Source: Ypsolopha sequella (taxonomy: Eukaryota > Arthropoda > Insecta > Lepidoptera > Ypsolophidae). Taken from it: a stretch of 64,000 bases of DNA. Shown here one piece after another: positions 33,596-45,078 of this stretch (within the stretch, counting starts at the first letter, position 1; the number at the start of each line of letters is the position of its first letter). A program made the translations under genes and the position numbers. The stretch covers positions 19,610,001 through 19,674,000 of the forward strand of contig OW204000.1 in the NCBI GenBank assembly GCA_934047225.1, in the 5' to 3' direction. Under the pieces are notes generated by a model, which saw only the letters and a program-made list of their open reading frames with translations, did not search any database and had not been told where the DNA came from.

Positions 33596-33639
33596 TATCA
33601 TATCGGGTCACGAAAAACATAATTTTTGTTGTTCTTTTA

Positions 33640-33740
33640 TTGTTTATTGTGCACAGATACATTTAAATATAATTATTTACAATAAAAAGCATGTACAGAG
33701 GCGAGCTTGTCTCTGAAAAGAGATTTCCTCCAACAAACCT
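33640..33740 (-). repeat. Possible LINE 3' UTR fragment
   Basis: 'ttttattgtttattgtgcac' followed by 'agcatgtacagaggcgagc' and 'tctgaaaagagatttcctcc' looks like an inverted non-LTR 3' end with polyA signals on the minus strand. I recognise the style but cannot name the family. Confidence 0.3.
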
Positions 33741-33984
33741 TAGTGGGAGATGACACTATAATACCAAAATGCTTTTTAATTTTTTATTTCTTAACAAGGA
33801 AAATAAAGTTAAGTTTTGCACTTTGCACTAAGCGACTGACGTCTAACCTTAATGTTGTCTCATACACAAAAGAAATTATAAATTTTGGATATATCATTCC
33901 GAAATAGCAAATGCAAAAATGTTGGTACTGAAAATTGAGTTCTTCAAATTCTTCATACTAAACGCCAATTTCAAATGTAAGGAC

Positions 33985-34640
33985 TTAAGGCGATATGTAA
34001 AAGTTTTAGCGTCCCTGTTACTCCATATGCGAAAAATCAGTGCGAGAGGGACGGATTCGTGGAAAAGTTGCAAAAAGTAGGTTTTTTATTAATATAAAAT
34101 GTACTAAAGTTGCTATCAAAATTTCGTTTAACCTGCCCCCCTATTGTGTATCTTTAGTTGCCAACTGCACGAGGTGCCTATCATCAAAAACATAACTAAA
34201 AACTGAAATTTCAAAATTGCCTTTAGTGGGTATTGAACTATTAACAATCTGTGTCGTCACTTCAAGTGCGAAAATATCCTTAGGACATCGGAATTCGATA
34301 GTATATCTATGTTTTTGATGATAGACACCCAGTCCAGAAGGCAACTAGAGATACACAATAGGCCCGCAGGTCCTAGATACCGTTAAAACCCATCTAATAA
34401 AATATAGTTGCGGTCTATATATCATTCTAAAGTGTCAAACCAAGAGAATTGGTGTCGATAAGGACCTTATTTCAATAAATATTTCTATCGAGCCGAATTT
34501 CTCCAATCGCGTTTCTGTTTTAAAAGATCCCTAGAAAAAGAATCCAAAAATAATATACTATTTAATCAAAATAATACATTATTTACTGAGGTAGATATGC
34601 AAGTCCTTAACGTGTCGATTTTATTTCCGTAGCGCCTTAA
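33985..34640 (+). mobile_element. TTAA-ended element, family 1, full-length reference copy
   Basis: 656 bp, 'ttaaggcgatatgtaaaag' to 'ccgtagcgccttaa', with TTAA on both sides and TIRs of the form TTAAGGCGnTAyG. It contains the inner foldback at 34140-34362 in the same orientation as 6210-6432. The 67-codon minus frame at 34141-34344 is repeat-borne. Confidence 0.8.
34140..34362 (+). mobile_element. Inner foldback element nested in family 1
   Basis: Near identical to 6210-6432, with the same termini 'cctattgtgtatc' and 'gatacacaatagg' and the same position in the host element. The insertion therefore predates spread of this subfamily. Confidence 0.75.
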
Positions 34641-34687
34641 TACGAATTTTCCATACAAAATGCCGTCTTCTGCAGTTTTAATCTTTA

Positions 34688-35047
34688 TTACTGTTGCAGC
34701 CACCTGGCATTCGACCATGAGCACCTGGTCACGTTTTGATTATGCAAGTACAGATAACACCCGGGTAATTTTGCATTATTGGCACCGCTAGTCTTCACCT
34801 TGAATGGTGTATTGAACGCATGGCCATTGTGGCTAGATGTATTTTTATATTTTAGATTTAAATCTTTTGTGATGAATAGTAATGAATGTTTCATAAATCA
34901 TAAAAAATTTATACTTGTCGTTGTTGGTTCTTGATGGAACATTTGAAACATCTTGTCAATAAAACACATTCTTGGTAACTGTTCCACTTTTATATGTATA
35001 TTACACTAGCGACCGGTTTCGTTATAATAACATCGTCAGGCTATTGG
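34688..35047 (-). mobile_element. Penelope-like fragment led by the best-preserved hammerhead-like motif
   Basis: On the minus strand at 35047-35004: helix I UAGC/GCUA, exact core CUGACGA, stem II GUUA/UAAC with loop UUA, GAAAC, CG, and a GUC site. All invariant hammerhead core bases are present; stem II has an extra U before it and stem III is only 2 bp. Downstream on the same strand are 'gtggaacagttaccaagaat' and 'gttccatcaagaacc', then a 68-codon frame (34894-34688) ending CSWSNARWLQQ that I cannot assign. Short stem III hammerheads are known from Penelope-like elements. Confidence 0.6.
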
Positions 35048-35461
35048 ATACGAATGGAAATGAGATGGAAAATGTATTTCGTCTTTGTTTACATTTGTAA
35101 TGTGATGACAAACATGATTTAAAGGCGTTTTGTTCGTGCATTTATGGAAGCGTTCAACAGAAAATATTTGGTATTATAAAGTCAAAGTACACTGAAATTA
35201 ATAAGTAAATGAATTTAATTGAATAAAAATCAAATGAAAATAAAATAAAAATAAGTAAATGTTTACAAAATCAAAAAAGTCAAAAAAGAAAAAACTGATG
35301 TCAATAAAGAAATAAAAAATTATTTGGTCATTAGGTTGAATTAGATTGTGAAGTATTTGAGTAATCATAATACTGAACAGTGTTACTAGCATGCGCCAGA
35401 GATATGGCGTCTTACTAGATATAGACAGGAGCGCTAAAGAACTCTAACAAACAGTACTCAC

Positions 35462-35597
35462 CATCATCGCTACTGGATGCAGCGACGGCAGCGGCTGCAG
35501 CGGTGGTCGGCGCTGCATGTCCTCGCTTGGGGGTGCTTGTGACCGACGAACGAGGTTGCGCGCGGCGGCAAGGCGGCGTGCACGCTGCTGTCAGCCG
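35462..35597 (-). CDS. Candidate internal coding exon, Ala/Ser/Pro-rich
   Basis: A 136-bp GC-rich block in AT-rich surroundings. On the minus strand it is preceded by a pyrimidine tract and CAG ('cccttttt accattccag') and followed by the donor GTGAGT (35461-35456). Only one of three frames is open throughout: 45 codons reading RLTAACTPPCRRAQPRSSV, then a TPKRG basic patch, an Ala-rich run and SSSDD, leaving phase 1. This looks like a disordered linker of a nuclear or regulatory protein, but the family is unknown. Its phase does not join in frame to the exon at 719-880. Confidence 0.5.
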
Positions 35598-35713
35598 CTG
35601 GAATGGTAAAAAGGGTTGGTTGTACAGATAAGGTAACCTTGGAACACCAAATTTTGGTACAGGTTCTGTGCGAGAACCTGTTCCTAAAATCTATAAAATG
35701 TATTTAAATTCTC

Positions 35714-35830
35714 AACGAAAATGGTGTAAAATGCGAAACCGGTTGGGAGAAAACATAAATAAATAGTGAAACTACTGTACAAGTGCTTTTAATTCCAGAT
35801 GTGTTTCAAGTTTCACCAAGTGCCGAACCG
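35714..35830 (+). mobile_element. Penelope-like fragment with decayed hammerhead motif
   Basis: 'atgcgaaaccggttggga' keeps GAAAC-CG-GUU; the CUGANGA half is blurred ('ctcaacga'). Downstream 'agtgaaactactgtacaagt', 'ccagatgtgtttcaag' and 'tttcaccaagtgcc' follow the order seen in 37325-37449 and 26335-26445. Confidence 0.45.
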
Positions 35831-36064
35831 CAAGTATAAATTTACAAAATATTGGTACATATATGACGCTGCCAAAAATAGCCAAGAGAATACCCCCGGT
35901 AAGGTTAATCTAGAAAAGATAGGTACCTCAAATTTGACTGTAATTAGTTTAAGTTGTTTGGTACACAGATACCTAATGTAATAAATGTTGATAAATATAT
36001 TACATTATGCTTCTTTATCTTTATTTATTTCCTGGATATTTATTAATAGTAAAACCATAAAAAT

Positions 36065-36122
36065 GTGTTTTTACTCGATGTATTTCGGCCCACGACATAT
36101 ATCGAGTAAAAACACATTTTTG
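36065..36122. repeat. Hairpin with partial hammerhead-like strand
   Basis: 'tgtttttactcgatgta' and 'tatatcgagtaaaaaca' pair around 'tttcggcccacgaca', the complement of 'gtgggccgaaa' seen in the motif at 63748-63800. 'tatcgagtaaaagcct' recurs at 36167. Confidence 0.45.
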
Positions 36123-37324
36123 CAACAAAATATTGACAGATAGGAGGTATAATAAAAAACTAAATATATCGAGTAAAAGCCTATTTTTATTGTTTTACTA
36201 ATAATAAATAAAGAAAAGAAATACATAATTTAATAAATATAATATACGACCCCCCCCCCCACTATTACTCGTGTAGATACCGAGTGTAAATAAACTGGTA
36301 TATTTCAAGAAAACCACATACTCTACTGATGATACCAAAACATTCCCATAAAAAAACAAGCATTTAAAAAAAAAGTTTGATTTGCCCATACAAAATTCAC
36401 AGTAGCTTTTCAAAATATGTAAGGAAACGTGTTGACAATAGTATTTTGTGCAACTATATTTTACCATACTATATTTTACAAAAACTCAAAACATCCCTGA
36501 CCTTATAAAACTCAACAGGTCCCGACCTTAGCTTCAATGTCAAGGCCTGAATACGAGACCTCATAAGCCGGGACCCACATTTACCGAGTTTAGGGTTCAG
36601 TAACGATGATCAAAGGGAACCCTTGCAAGGTAGAGATATCAAAAGCATAATAAAGGTTTCTGATAATTGGGACTGACCAAGACGAGGGTTTGATTTTGCT
36701 TTTGTAATAAAACTGCTCGCCCTTTTATGTAATCATGGCCAGAGAACTTCCATGGTTAGAAGAAAATAAAAGTGTTTTTTAGGGTTCCGTGAGTCTGGCG
36801 TAGACGAGGTATGATTTCATCGAGTCTGTCTGTCGCATTTTTAAATATTAGAATCCAATTTACCCGCAGAACTGAAAAGATTAAAAGGTGTCATCACGGG
36901 CAAACCTCCATACAAACGCTGTCACCACATTGTAGGGTGTCTATGGAATGTTATTATAATATTTTAGGCTGAGTCCATTAAAATTATCTAGATCTATGTT
37001 TAAGTCGACCTAAAAACCGTGAAATTCAAGTAATACCTTAACAACAAACCCCTAAAATACGTAAATTTAACGGTTTTTTACTGAAAGTATAACCGAATGT
37101 GCTTTTATTGTTTTAGATAAAATGAATACGAGTCAAACATCAAAAATGTTTTCTAGATTAATAATAACCATAAATAATGTTTGAAAACGTCCACAGTCTT
37201 GCCAAAAGTGGTTTCTTCTGAAACAAGTTTTGTATTGTTCTCGCAAGTTTCAAGGAGCGTGCACCTTATAGCGAAATGAAACAGCATAACATTTGGCCAC
37301 GCCCACAACGTCCATCCTTAAAAG

Positions 37325-37449
37325 TTAATACTTGGGATTGTCAGCTCTTGGTGAAACATCATCATGGATGAGTAAAACACTTGTACTGTTTCACACATTA
37401 TTTCACTATTGCCCAACTAGTTTCGCCTTATCGGCATTATCAAGGATGG
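37325..37449 (-). mobile_element. Penelope-like fragment with hammerhead-like motif
   Basis: On minus at 37449-37404: helix I UCC/GGG, core UUGAUAA (two changes from CUGAUGA), stem II GCC/GGC with loop GAUAA, GAAAC, UA, then GUU. Downstream 'agtgaaataatgtgtgaaac', 'agtacaagtgttttactc' and 'gatgtttcaccaagag' are shared with 35714-35830. Confidence 0.5.
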
Positions 37450-37479
37450 TTTATTTACATTATATCATACAAAAATTAG

Positions 37480-37690
37480 CTTAATTTTTGTAAAGTGTTT
37501 GCTGTAAAAAAATATAACGGATCTTATCATGGAAACGGATGGCATTTAGAACTGTTTTTAAATATGAAATTTTAGTTATCAAACTGACAATAAAAACAAA
37601 ATTTAATACGCAGATGTGAAATTTTAGTTATCAAACTGACAATAAAAACAAAATTTAATACGCAGATGTAAAACCTTGAAATTAACTTTC
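37480..37690 (+). repeat. Dispersed repeat with perfect 52-bp tandem duplication
   Basis: The unit starting 'gaaattttagttatcaaact' at 37566 is repeated exactly at 37618 and ends near 37669. The complement of the single unit and its flanks occurs at 53690-53880. The perfect identity of the two units implies a recent event. Confidence 0.75.
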
Positions 37691-38599
37691 AAACAAAAAA
37701 CAAACAATGGAAATAGCCATTTAATTACAGAAATTATGAACTCATGAATCTGTAAGAAAATTTCAGCAATTTCATTACATTAGTATACTTTTGTTATGTC
37801 GATCGTTTGATGCTCTAGGTCTCTTCACATTACCAATTAGCATTCTTTTATCTTGTAACGTTAACAATTAGCCAAGATATTTCAAGCACATTAATTAGCT
37901 ATAGTTATATTTGATAATAATTAACTATTACGTTAGAAATGGACAGCTGATGTAAAAAACAACAACACGCGAATTCCACCAAACTTTCATTATTATTAAC
38001 AAATGCATGAAATTCTATGTACTGTCAGGGAAACTGCGTTGTGACTAAAGAACATGACCACAAGAGAACCTTGTCGCACTAAATGTCAACGACATGCATT
38101 CATTGGGGAGTGTCAGCAGTGGCGTGCGGTCCATAGAGACATAAAGACACTGTCTACCCTGACATATTCGCATCATTTACGCATTTTTACGTATATCGTA
38201 ATAAATTTTCTGCTAAAATGTAGTGACACCGACCGCCATCTATTGTCATTAGCGGGAACTGCGAGTCTCAGTTCCGAGTCGCTCGCTCACTCGATCCCAA
38301 AAGACATCGCGGAATGGTGTCTGTCAGTGTATATGTGTGGGTCATATTCTAACAGTCTATGTTTGTGTGCGTTACTGTAAATACATGGCACACAATGCAA
38401 AAGTTTGTGCTTGTTTGCGTGCGACATGTAGGCGAAGACTGTGCAAATAGCCAACGGCTTTTTACGACATTCACTGAAAATGCCACCTTCGCCTTGGCGG
38501 CTTGGCGTGCGCCATCCAGTATTGTGTCAGGGGTGATTTTGAGTCATTGGAACATCGGGGGTTTTCTGTAAAACCGGTTGCGTTCCCTATCGTACACCA

Positions 38600-38830
38600 C
38601 CCTTGTTTCACCAACGTTTTACGTGACAGGGGTAAGCCTTATCGCCCTTCAGGCTCAAGCAAGCTCATCACCCTTATTAAGGCATGCAGGTTTACCCCAG
38701 TGTTTTCCTTCACCGTTCAGCAAATTTGGTATACAAATACTATGCACACAATTTCAGAAAAACTCGTTGGTTTATTTTGGACCAGAAGGATTCGAGACCA
38801 GCTCATCGCCATGCCAATTGCCAAGTCTAA
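38600..38830 (-). repeat. Diverged SINE copy
   Basis: 'aggcatgcaggttta', 'gttttccttcaccgtt' and 'gaaaaactcgttgg' match the SINE body in order, followed by 'aggattcgagacc' in place of the B-box. The frames of 70-123 codons in 38359-38873 overlap this repeat and are not supported as genes. Confidence 0.6.
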
Positions 38831-39160
38831 AAACATAGGTGGTCCGCTCTGGCACAGGACATTCAGTGGGTGAAAAAGGGATAGAGTTACGCGATAGAAA
38901 AAAAGGCGCAGAATGAAGTGCGAGCTGAATTGCACTTTATTGCCGCGAAACGAGAGCAGCTTTTTATTAAGTGTCTTTGAACAGTGGATCTTCTGTACGT
39001 AGTACATTTCGTCTATGGCCGGTTTCTCCAATTTGGTCCGACCTACCTTTGACTAAATGTCACATCTAGTAATTGGTACTCTAGGCTGTGACAAAGTTCC
39101 ATACATAGTGGGTTATTTATTATTCAGTTTCGCGCACAGAACCGTTGCCTCAGTTAGTTA

Positions 39161-39660
39161 CAGTGTTGCCACCTTAGCCCTTTTCGGGCTAGATCTGGCA
39201 CTTTTTACTGTAGTTGATTTAGCCCGAAAAGAGCAATCTAGCCCTTTTCGTTATGTGTATATTTATAGTTCTGTGAACCTAATTAAAACTAAAACCAGAA
39301 ACAAAATGGGGCTAAAAACAATGATATCCATATACGATGGGGTTTAAAACGACACAGAGAGTGTTGCTGTTCACACAAGGTGTCAACTGAAATAATAAAA
39401 AACTGTAGGATTAATTTAAAATATTCATTCAACTCCGCAAAAAACGCAGAAGTCAATCAGCCATCAACTTTTTCTGCTTCAGCAGGTACGATTTTTAACA
39501 ATTCAATAACTTGGTTTTAATTACTCTGTTGCATTTTCTGAAATTACTTACTACATTTCAAATAAACAATTTTTAACACTTTTGATGGCAAAATTTGCTA
39601 AATCTAGCCCTTTCTAGCTTGTCCAACTGCTCTTTTTCAAAAACCAAGGTGGCAACACTG
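39161..39660. mobile_element. Non-autonomous hAT-type element with 8-bp target duplication
   Basis: A 500-bp element with termini 'cagtgttgccaccttagcc' and 'ccaaggtggcaacactg' (CAGTG start typical of hAT). Flanks GTTAGTTA (39153-39160) and GTTAGTTG (39661-39668) form an 8-bp duplication with one mismatch. 'ttagcccgaaaagagc' and 'tagcccttttcg' recur as subterminal motifs. No transposase frame is present. Confidence 0.88.
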
Positions 39661-40029
39661 GTTAGTTGCCCGAACGTTGGGCAACTGGCTGAGGCAACTA
39701 TTTGATATTTATAACGGATTAACTTTGTTCAACCGTGTATGATGTTGACCAACAGTTATACCAAAAACGGAATGCGATTAGGTATATGTATGTTTATAAA
39801 CAAAGTTTTATTTTTTATTTTAAGGTATTGAAAACTATTACAGAAATAAATTTTGAACACTTGGCGATTTACCCATCGCAAGGACATATAAATTAACATT
39901 ATATCATTACAGTATAGAAACGCAGAGAGAAAAGTAAATCTGGATGTGAGGAGCTCTGAACCGAGATTCAAATCTGAAGAGGAAAATGGGATAGTTTAAT
40001 AACCAATTTTTGAACCAGGTCTTTACAAA

Positions 40030-40650
40030 AAAAACCGGCTAGGTACGAGTCGGGCCTCGCCCTTTTAGGGTTCCGTACATACGACCAATTATTTCAAACT
40101 AGATATTTATTTAATTTTAGGTAATGCTTTGATTCTGTCAGACATAAAAACTGCAAAATTAAGTTGGTTGAGTATTCGGGAAACCCTAACAGTACATTAT
40201 AAATCGGCGTTTTTAGTATTTGTTGTTTAAATACAGCATATGGTATATAATATACAGACATTTCAAATTCCTAACTGCTTTATCCTTTGATATAGACCCC
40301 GTAAAAAAATTTGTCTAAAAATGGCAAATTTGATAGCCCCCCAATTCTGTATTTTTCAACATAAAAAGAAATAAAATATATATTTTTACTCTATTTAATG
40401 AGCTCTAGACAATGACACCCCACATGCCAGGGTAAGAAAAAAAAGTTATGTACCATTTTCATGTATGAGGCCCCACCTGAAAAATAATTTAACTACATTA
40501 TAAATTCATAATTCGGTGTTGGGTCAACATTTTACACAATATGTAAACATTTCAGGTTTCTATCTCATTCCGTCTAAGAGCTAGAGACCCGTGACATACG
40601 GACAGACAGACGGACAGCGGAGTGACATTAATAGAGCTCCGACTATCTTG
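40030..40650 (+). repeat. Variant of the 'agggttccgtac' repeat
   Basis: Opens 'accggctaggtacgagtcgg' then 'agggttccgtaca'; closes with 'gacggacagcggagtgacat' and 'atagagctccg'. The middle differs from the main family, and 4275-4370 is a fragment of the same variant on the other strand. Confidence 0.55.
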
Positions 40651-41119
40651 AATTTTGTAGGTGACAACGTGAAAAACGCGTGAGGAAAACTGAGCCCTAC
40701 AAGGGGTATTTTTTTATTCAAGTATAGTATGGTGATCGGAAACCTTGAGCATTTATGAAAGAAGATATTATAATAATTTTGAACAAACATTTCAGGAAAA
40801 TACTTACTAATTTGATCTTATAATCCTTGAAGTAAATCTTCATGTTTTTATAACTGGGAGTCGATTTCAACTCGAGAAGTTTATGACGTCACATAAGCAA
40901 CTGAGTTTCGGTCGGTTCAGGGTTTATTGAAAAACACTCAGTTATTTGTAACTGAAAAACTGTTACTGATAAAAATCAAACAAATAATAAAATCAACATT
41001 TTTGGAAATTGGAATAACGAAAATTGATGATAAGTTACAATCAGACAAACCATACAACAAAAACCTTTTTACAAAACGAATTGTAAAACTAACCAAGAAG
41101 AACATAGACATTAAGAGCG

Positions 41120-41447
41120 GTATCGCAGCCGGATTGTGAAACACTTAAATTCAAAATTCACTCAATAGTTATTCAACAAAACCTTATTACCTATGTATTG
41201 TGTATGTTGCCATCGTAATGTTTCCATTTGTTTTCATCGTAATGTTTCCATTTGTTGAAGTTCTAATTTACAACTTCAACATTTTTTTTATTCTAATTTA
41301 CAGTTTGTAACCCATGGAAACTTTGCGATGACAGCATACACAATACATAGGTAATAAGGTTTTGTTGAATAACTATTAAGTGAATTTTGAATTTAACTGT
41401 TCTGTTTCGATTAATTAGAAAAAGGCGGGTTTTTCACAATTGGGCTA
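41120..41447. mobile_element. Foldback element, second copy (TIR 'tgtgaaaaacccgcc')
   Basis: Arms pair over ~100 bases ('aataaggttttgttgaataa' and complement). The left arm lacks the first ~25 bases. Two small internal tandem duplications are present ('catcgtaatgtttccattt' twice, 'ttctaatttaca' twice). This copy lacks the hammerhead insert present in 29046-29645. Confidence 0.8.
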
Positions 41448-42925
41448 CGAAACCGCTCTTAAGGTGTCAGAAGACAACAAACATTAGATGTTTAATTTAG
41501 AAAATGCATAGACGATAACAACAATCTTAAAATAGATCCCACAACCAAGTAATATGATTGAATACTAGGCAAGCTATTATGTTAATTTGTCTACTTCGAG
41601 TAATGACTTAAGTCAGGTTTGTAACAATAAACCAACAAATGACCTTCAGTTGCAGTTAGAATGTCGATCTAGACCAGAAGTCGCCAACCCATTGATCAAG
41701 ACAGAAAAATGCTTCGCAAAAAGATACTGACATGTAGACATAAATCTCTGTGATGTCAAAGAGAGCAAAAATTATGAAAAATAATTATAGCTAGATAAAT
41801 AAACCAAATCTCTAAAATGGGTCTGCATACTCCCGCATTAGCCACTTTAATACGTCACGGTTAAAACAAAGTTGGGAAACTCTGATCTAGGCAACCTGAG
41901 AGATCCCACGCTATATAAATTTGAAAACAGATATTCAACAACTGGATATTTCAAGATTCTGGCGGACAGAACTTTAATGTAGTTGCATTTGAACATAGAA
42001 ATGTCTCTCATAGAAATACAGTTGGCAAGACAGCTGAAATATCACTGAAATTTCTCAAACTTATTGTTCTCAAAACTTAAGAAAACATTAAGCGTAACAA
42101 TTTAAAATTTGAATTTACAACGATGCACAGATTTGCATCAACTTTTAAGCAACACATTATTTAAAGAAAATAAGGTACTTTTAAGGCACTCTTATCCCAA
42201 AATCAGTCATTTCAAAGTCAAATAGAACTTTCAAATATCGTCTAAAACTTCCAAAAAAAATACGCAATATAGTTCAAACCTTTATCTTGGTCTTCCACGC
42301 ATGTGTTACACGATCAGATAAACTTTGCTCGATAGAAATAATTCACGAACACAGCATGTAATAAGACCTTTCAAATCATGCCATTTCCATAATTCCACTC
42401 TTTTATTAACGAAACATATCTGGTAATATTGGTCTTTAAATTTTCTAGGTCGACCACGTAAGTGGGTTTTAATAAACATATCCCTTATTTTTAAACAATT
42501 TAAAGACCGATAAAAACAACGAAAAAGTACAAAAGTGTGGTTATTTTCTTTACTCCTTACACGTAAAGAAAAAGACAGAGAGTTACTCTTCTGGGATAAA
42601 AGCGCCTTAAGATACATTGACCAAAACTAGAAAAAGTTAACAAGAACATCAAACGACATATTAAATTGTAACCAACGTATTCCCATCCAACAATTCAATC
42701 GGAGAGAGCATAATAGCTGAACATCGCGACAAGATGAATCAAAGTAATTATTTGATGAATCATCTTGAATTGCGTGGTAACTAGTCGAGACTTTAGGTTG
42801 CCGAGTCGTAGCGGCCAGATGTTCCTTTTGAAAGTTCAGTTTATTCCTGACAGTTTAGTTCAGTTTATTCAGCCCCTTATTCCTGACATTGAGCACCTCA
42901 CTTTGCATAAAGTAGAACTGTGGGT

Positions 42926-43077
42926 CTACCGCGTAATTCTCATTTTCATCAACATCAACTTGAGATTGAAATTTGACATGCGTGCGACGACGCGCGCCTA
43001 ACATGCCATCTCTTTTGCACGCGTTGAATTTCGCATGCATTTGCTTGAAGTTGATACAAATGAGAATTACGCGGTAG
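42926..43077 (-). mobile_element. MITE with TIR 'ctaccgcgtaattctcat', copy 2
   Basis: Same 152-bp length as 3721-3872 but in the opposite orientation, with termini intact on both sides. The 72- and 88-codon minus frames here recur with the repeat. Confidence 0.8.
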
Positions 43078-43519
43078 AGCCTCTGAACTAACTCTATGAC
43101 GTTTAACGCGCTCTGAGCCAATGGCTGTTACGACAACCGAAACATCGCGCGTTCCCGAAAACACGTTTTTCACTCATAAAACGTTTTTACGGCAAAATTT
43201 TCAAAACTATTTAATTACTGTTTCTTTAATGTCTTGTAATTTTTATATAATTGATTACGTAAATTTTATAAAAAAAGAAAAAAACCTGAAAAATCGACCA
43301 AAATTCGGTTTTTTATTTATCACGCAAAGCATAACGCATAAAGAAAGTATCTAAAATATGTATTTTTTTTAGACACAAAATATCACGATTTCATGGCTTA
43401 AAATTAATTAGAAAAGAGACAACATTGGGATAAGGCCCCGTTAACTCGACTTGCGAAAATTATAGACAGCCGGCTTTGGTTTCAACTTCAAATTTAAGCT
43501 TGGCGACAGAGTTTTGATT

Positions 43520-43925
43520 CTGAAAAATATTTTTCAATGCATGTGCTCGTAAAGGCCCACTTTTTATGCATCAAAACCGAACAGAAAGTCGATTATTTTG
43601 CCCTAGGGCTTTATTATTATTATTTTTTTTTATTTATTTACAATGGTTGGCTAACCTGCAGCCTTTCCTGTGTACCATAAATGTCATGCTTTTTTTTCCA
43701 CTGTTTAACGGCTCTGGATACAGTCATTTTGAGCCAATTACAATTTAAAGTTCACAAAATTATATTTGTTATATTTCCTCACACTATTCATTGAAAAACG
43801 TAGTATGATACACGGGCGTAAGAGCAATAAATTACTCGGTTACGTTTAAAACACTCGCTACGCTCGTGTTTTTAATCGTCCTCGTAATTTATTCCTTTGC
43901 GCCCTTGTAGCATAAACTACTATTA
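43520..43925 (+). mobile_element. Composite MITE, copy 2 of 4
   Basis: Parts A and B lie in the same order as 18530-18925, with all landmarks ('tttaacggctctggatacag', 'cacgggcgtaagagc') present. The TTA microsatellite is shorter than in copy 1. Confidence 0.8.
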
Positions 43926-44389
43926 TTAAGAATGGGTAACCTTAGGCGTTTTTAAATGAGCATGAATGTAAATTGTATTTATTTCGGCTTTCTAAACGGT
44001 TATTATTTATTGTACTTATTTTTTGCTTTGCCGTTGTCATAAAATAAAATAAATGTTGAATTCCCGGTGAGAATCGAACATAACCTCCACAAATATAAAC
44101 ACCGCCTACCGACACTAATTTCGATTGATTACTTCAATGACCGTGTCAATGACTCGATGAATGATCCGACCTATTGACAGTAGCTATTGTTAATAGGAGC
44201 ACAATGAGCCTCTAAATTCTTAATTTTCCTTTTGTTTATTCATCAATATTCTTTGATTGAAACCTTGCTCCATATTATCTAATACAATTTTAATATTGAT
44301 GATTTAAGGGGGGAACTAGAACTCTACATATTATTACGATAGATACTTGAGTTCTGTACCGCAGCGCTTAAAGGTCTTTTCACAGAATT

Positions 44390-45077
44390 TGTAAAAAAAT
44401 ATTAAGACATAATTATAACGGACAAAATGCAACCTTTAGCTAAGACAACTTTTAACAATAGTTTGCTATACGCATTAACACATTTTTAAGTAAGTATATT
44501 AAAATAGCTATAAAACTTTCAAAAGTAAAAGATTGGAAAACCAAGTGGCTGCTTTTAAATCAAAAAAATCTATACTCACGAAGAGTGTGCTGGGAATGGC
44601 ACCCAAAGTTTTTAATAAGTTACCACCAAATATTCGTCAGACTGAAAATATCTACAAATTTAAAAATGAAATAAAAGAAATATTAATTGACAAAGTTTAC
44701 GACTCCGTAAAAGAGTTCCTAAACGATGACAAGCTGCCCCAGTAGTTAAATATTTATTACAGTTTAGTGCGTCTGGTTCTTTCATGATATCTAGCAATAT
44801 AACCAATAATTTTTTAATTGTAAATATTTTTTGAAATTTAACATGTATTATTTTATTATGACTTTAATCTAGCTATAAGTACTTACTTTAAAATATTTGT
44901 GTGCCTTTAAGGCGAAACATAGAGAGGCCATTTTAAATTATGTATATCCAATTATTGTACCTATGTTTGACAAATAAATTATTATGAATTATGAATTATG
45001 AAAATTTCGCTTTTCCATAGTCGTGATAACAGCAGTAAATTCCTAGAATAATCTAATATCACGCTTATGGAAAATCC
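44390..45077. mobile_element. Foldback MITE arm and hairpin, split by a LINE
   Basis: The left arm (44390-44521) and the central hairpin 'gcttttccatagtcgtgat ... atcacgcttatggaaaa' (45005-45077) match 61780-62090. The intervening 44522-45004 is a LINE insertion. The right arm is absent, replaced by the foldback starting at 45079. Confidence 0.65.
44522..45000 (+). pseudogene. 5'-truncated non-LTR retrotransposon, 3' end of RT ORF
   Basis: The frame 44524-44745 reads VFNKLPPNIRQTENIYKF, then a stretch ending DKVYDSVKEFLND, a C-terminal motif common in CR1/Jockey-like proteins, and stops at TAG. A ~230-base 3' UTR follows and ends in a 7-base microsatellite ('attatga' repeated). This structure (short C-terminal ORF, UTR, short-repeat tail) is that of a 5'-truncated LINE copy. 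Confidence 0.75.
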
Positions 45078-45078
45078 A

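Noticed and set aside
38054..38873. Overlapping plus-strand frames of 70-123 codons
   Set aside because: They overlap a diverged SINE copy and each other in different frames. No domain or splice structure was found.
42306..42617. 103-codon minus-strand frame
   Set aside because: The composition matches the AT-rich background and no motif or homologous family is recognised.
44908..44925. 'aaggcgaaacatag' resembling the GAAAC half of the motif
   Set aside because: No CUGANGA upstream; it lies in a LINE 3' UTR.
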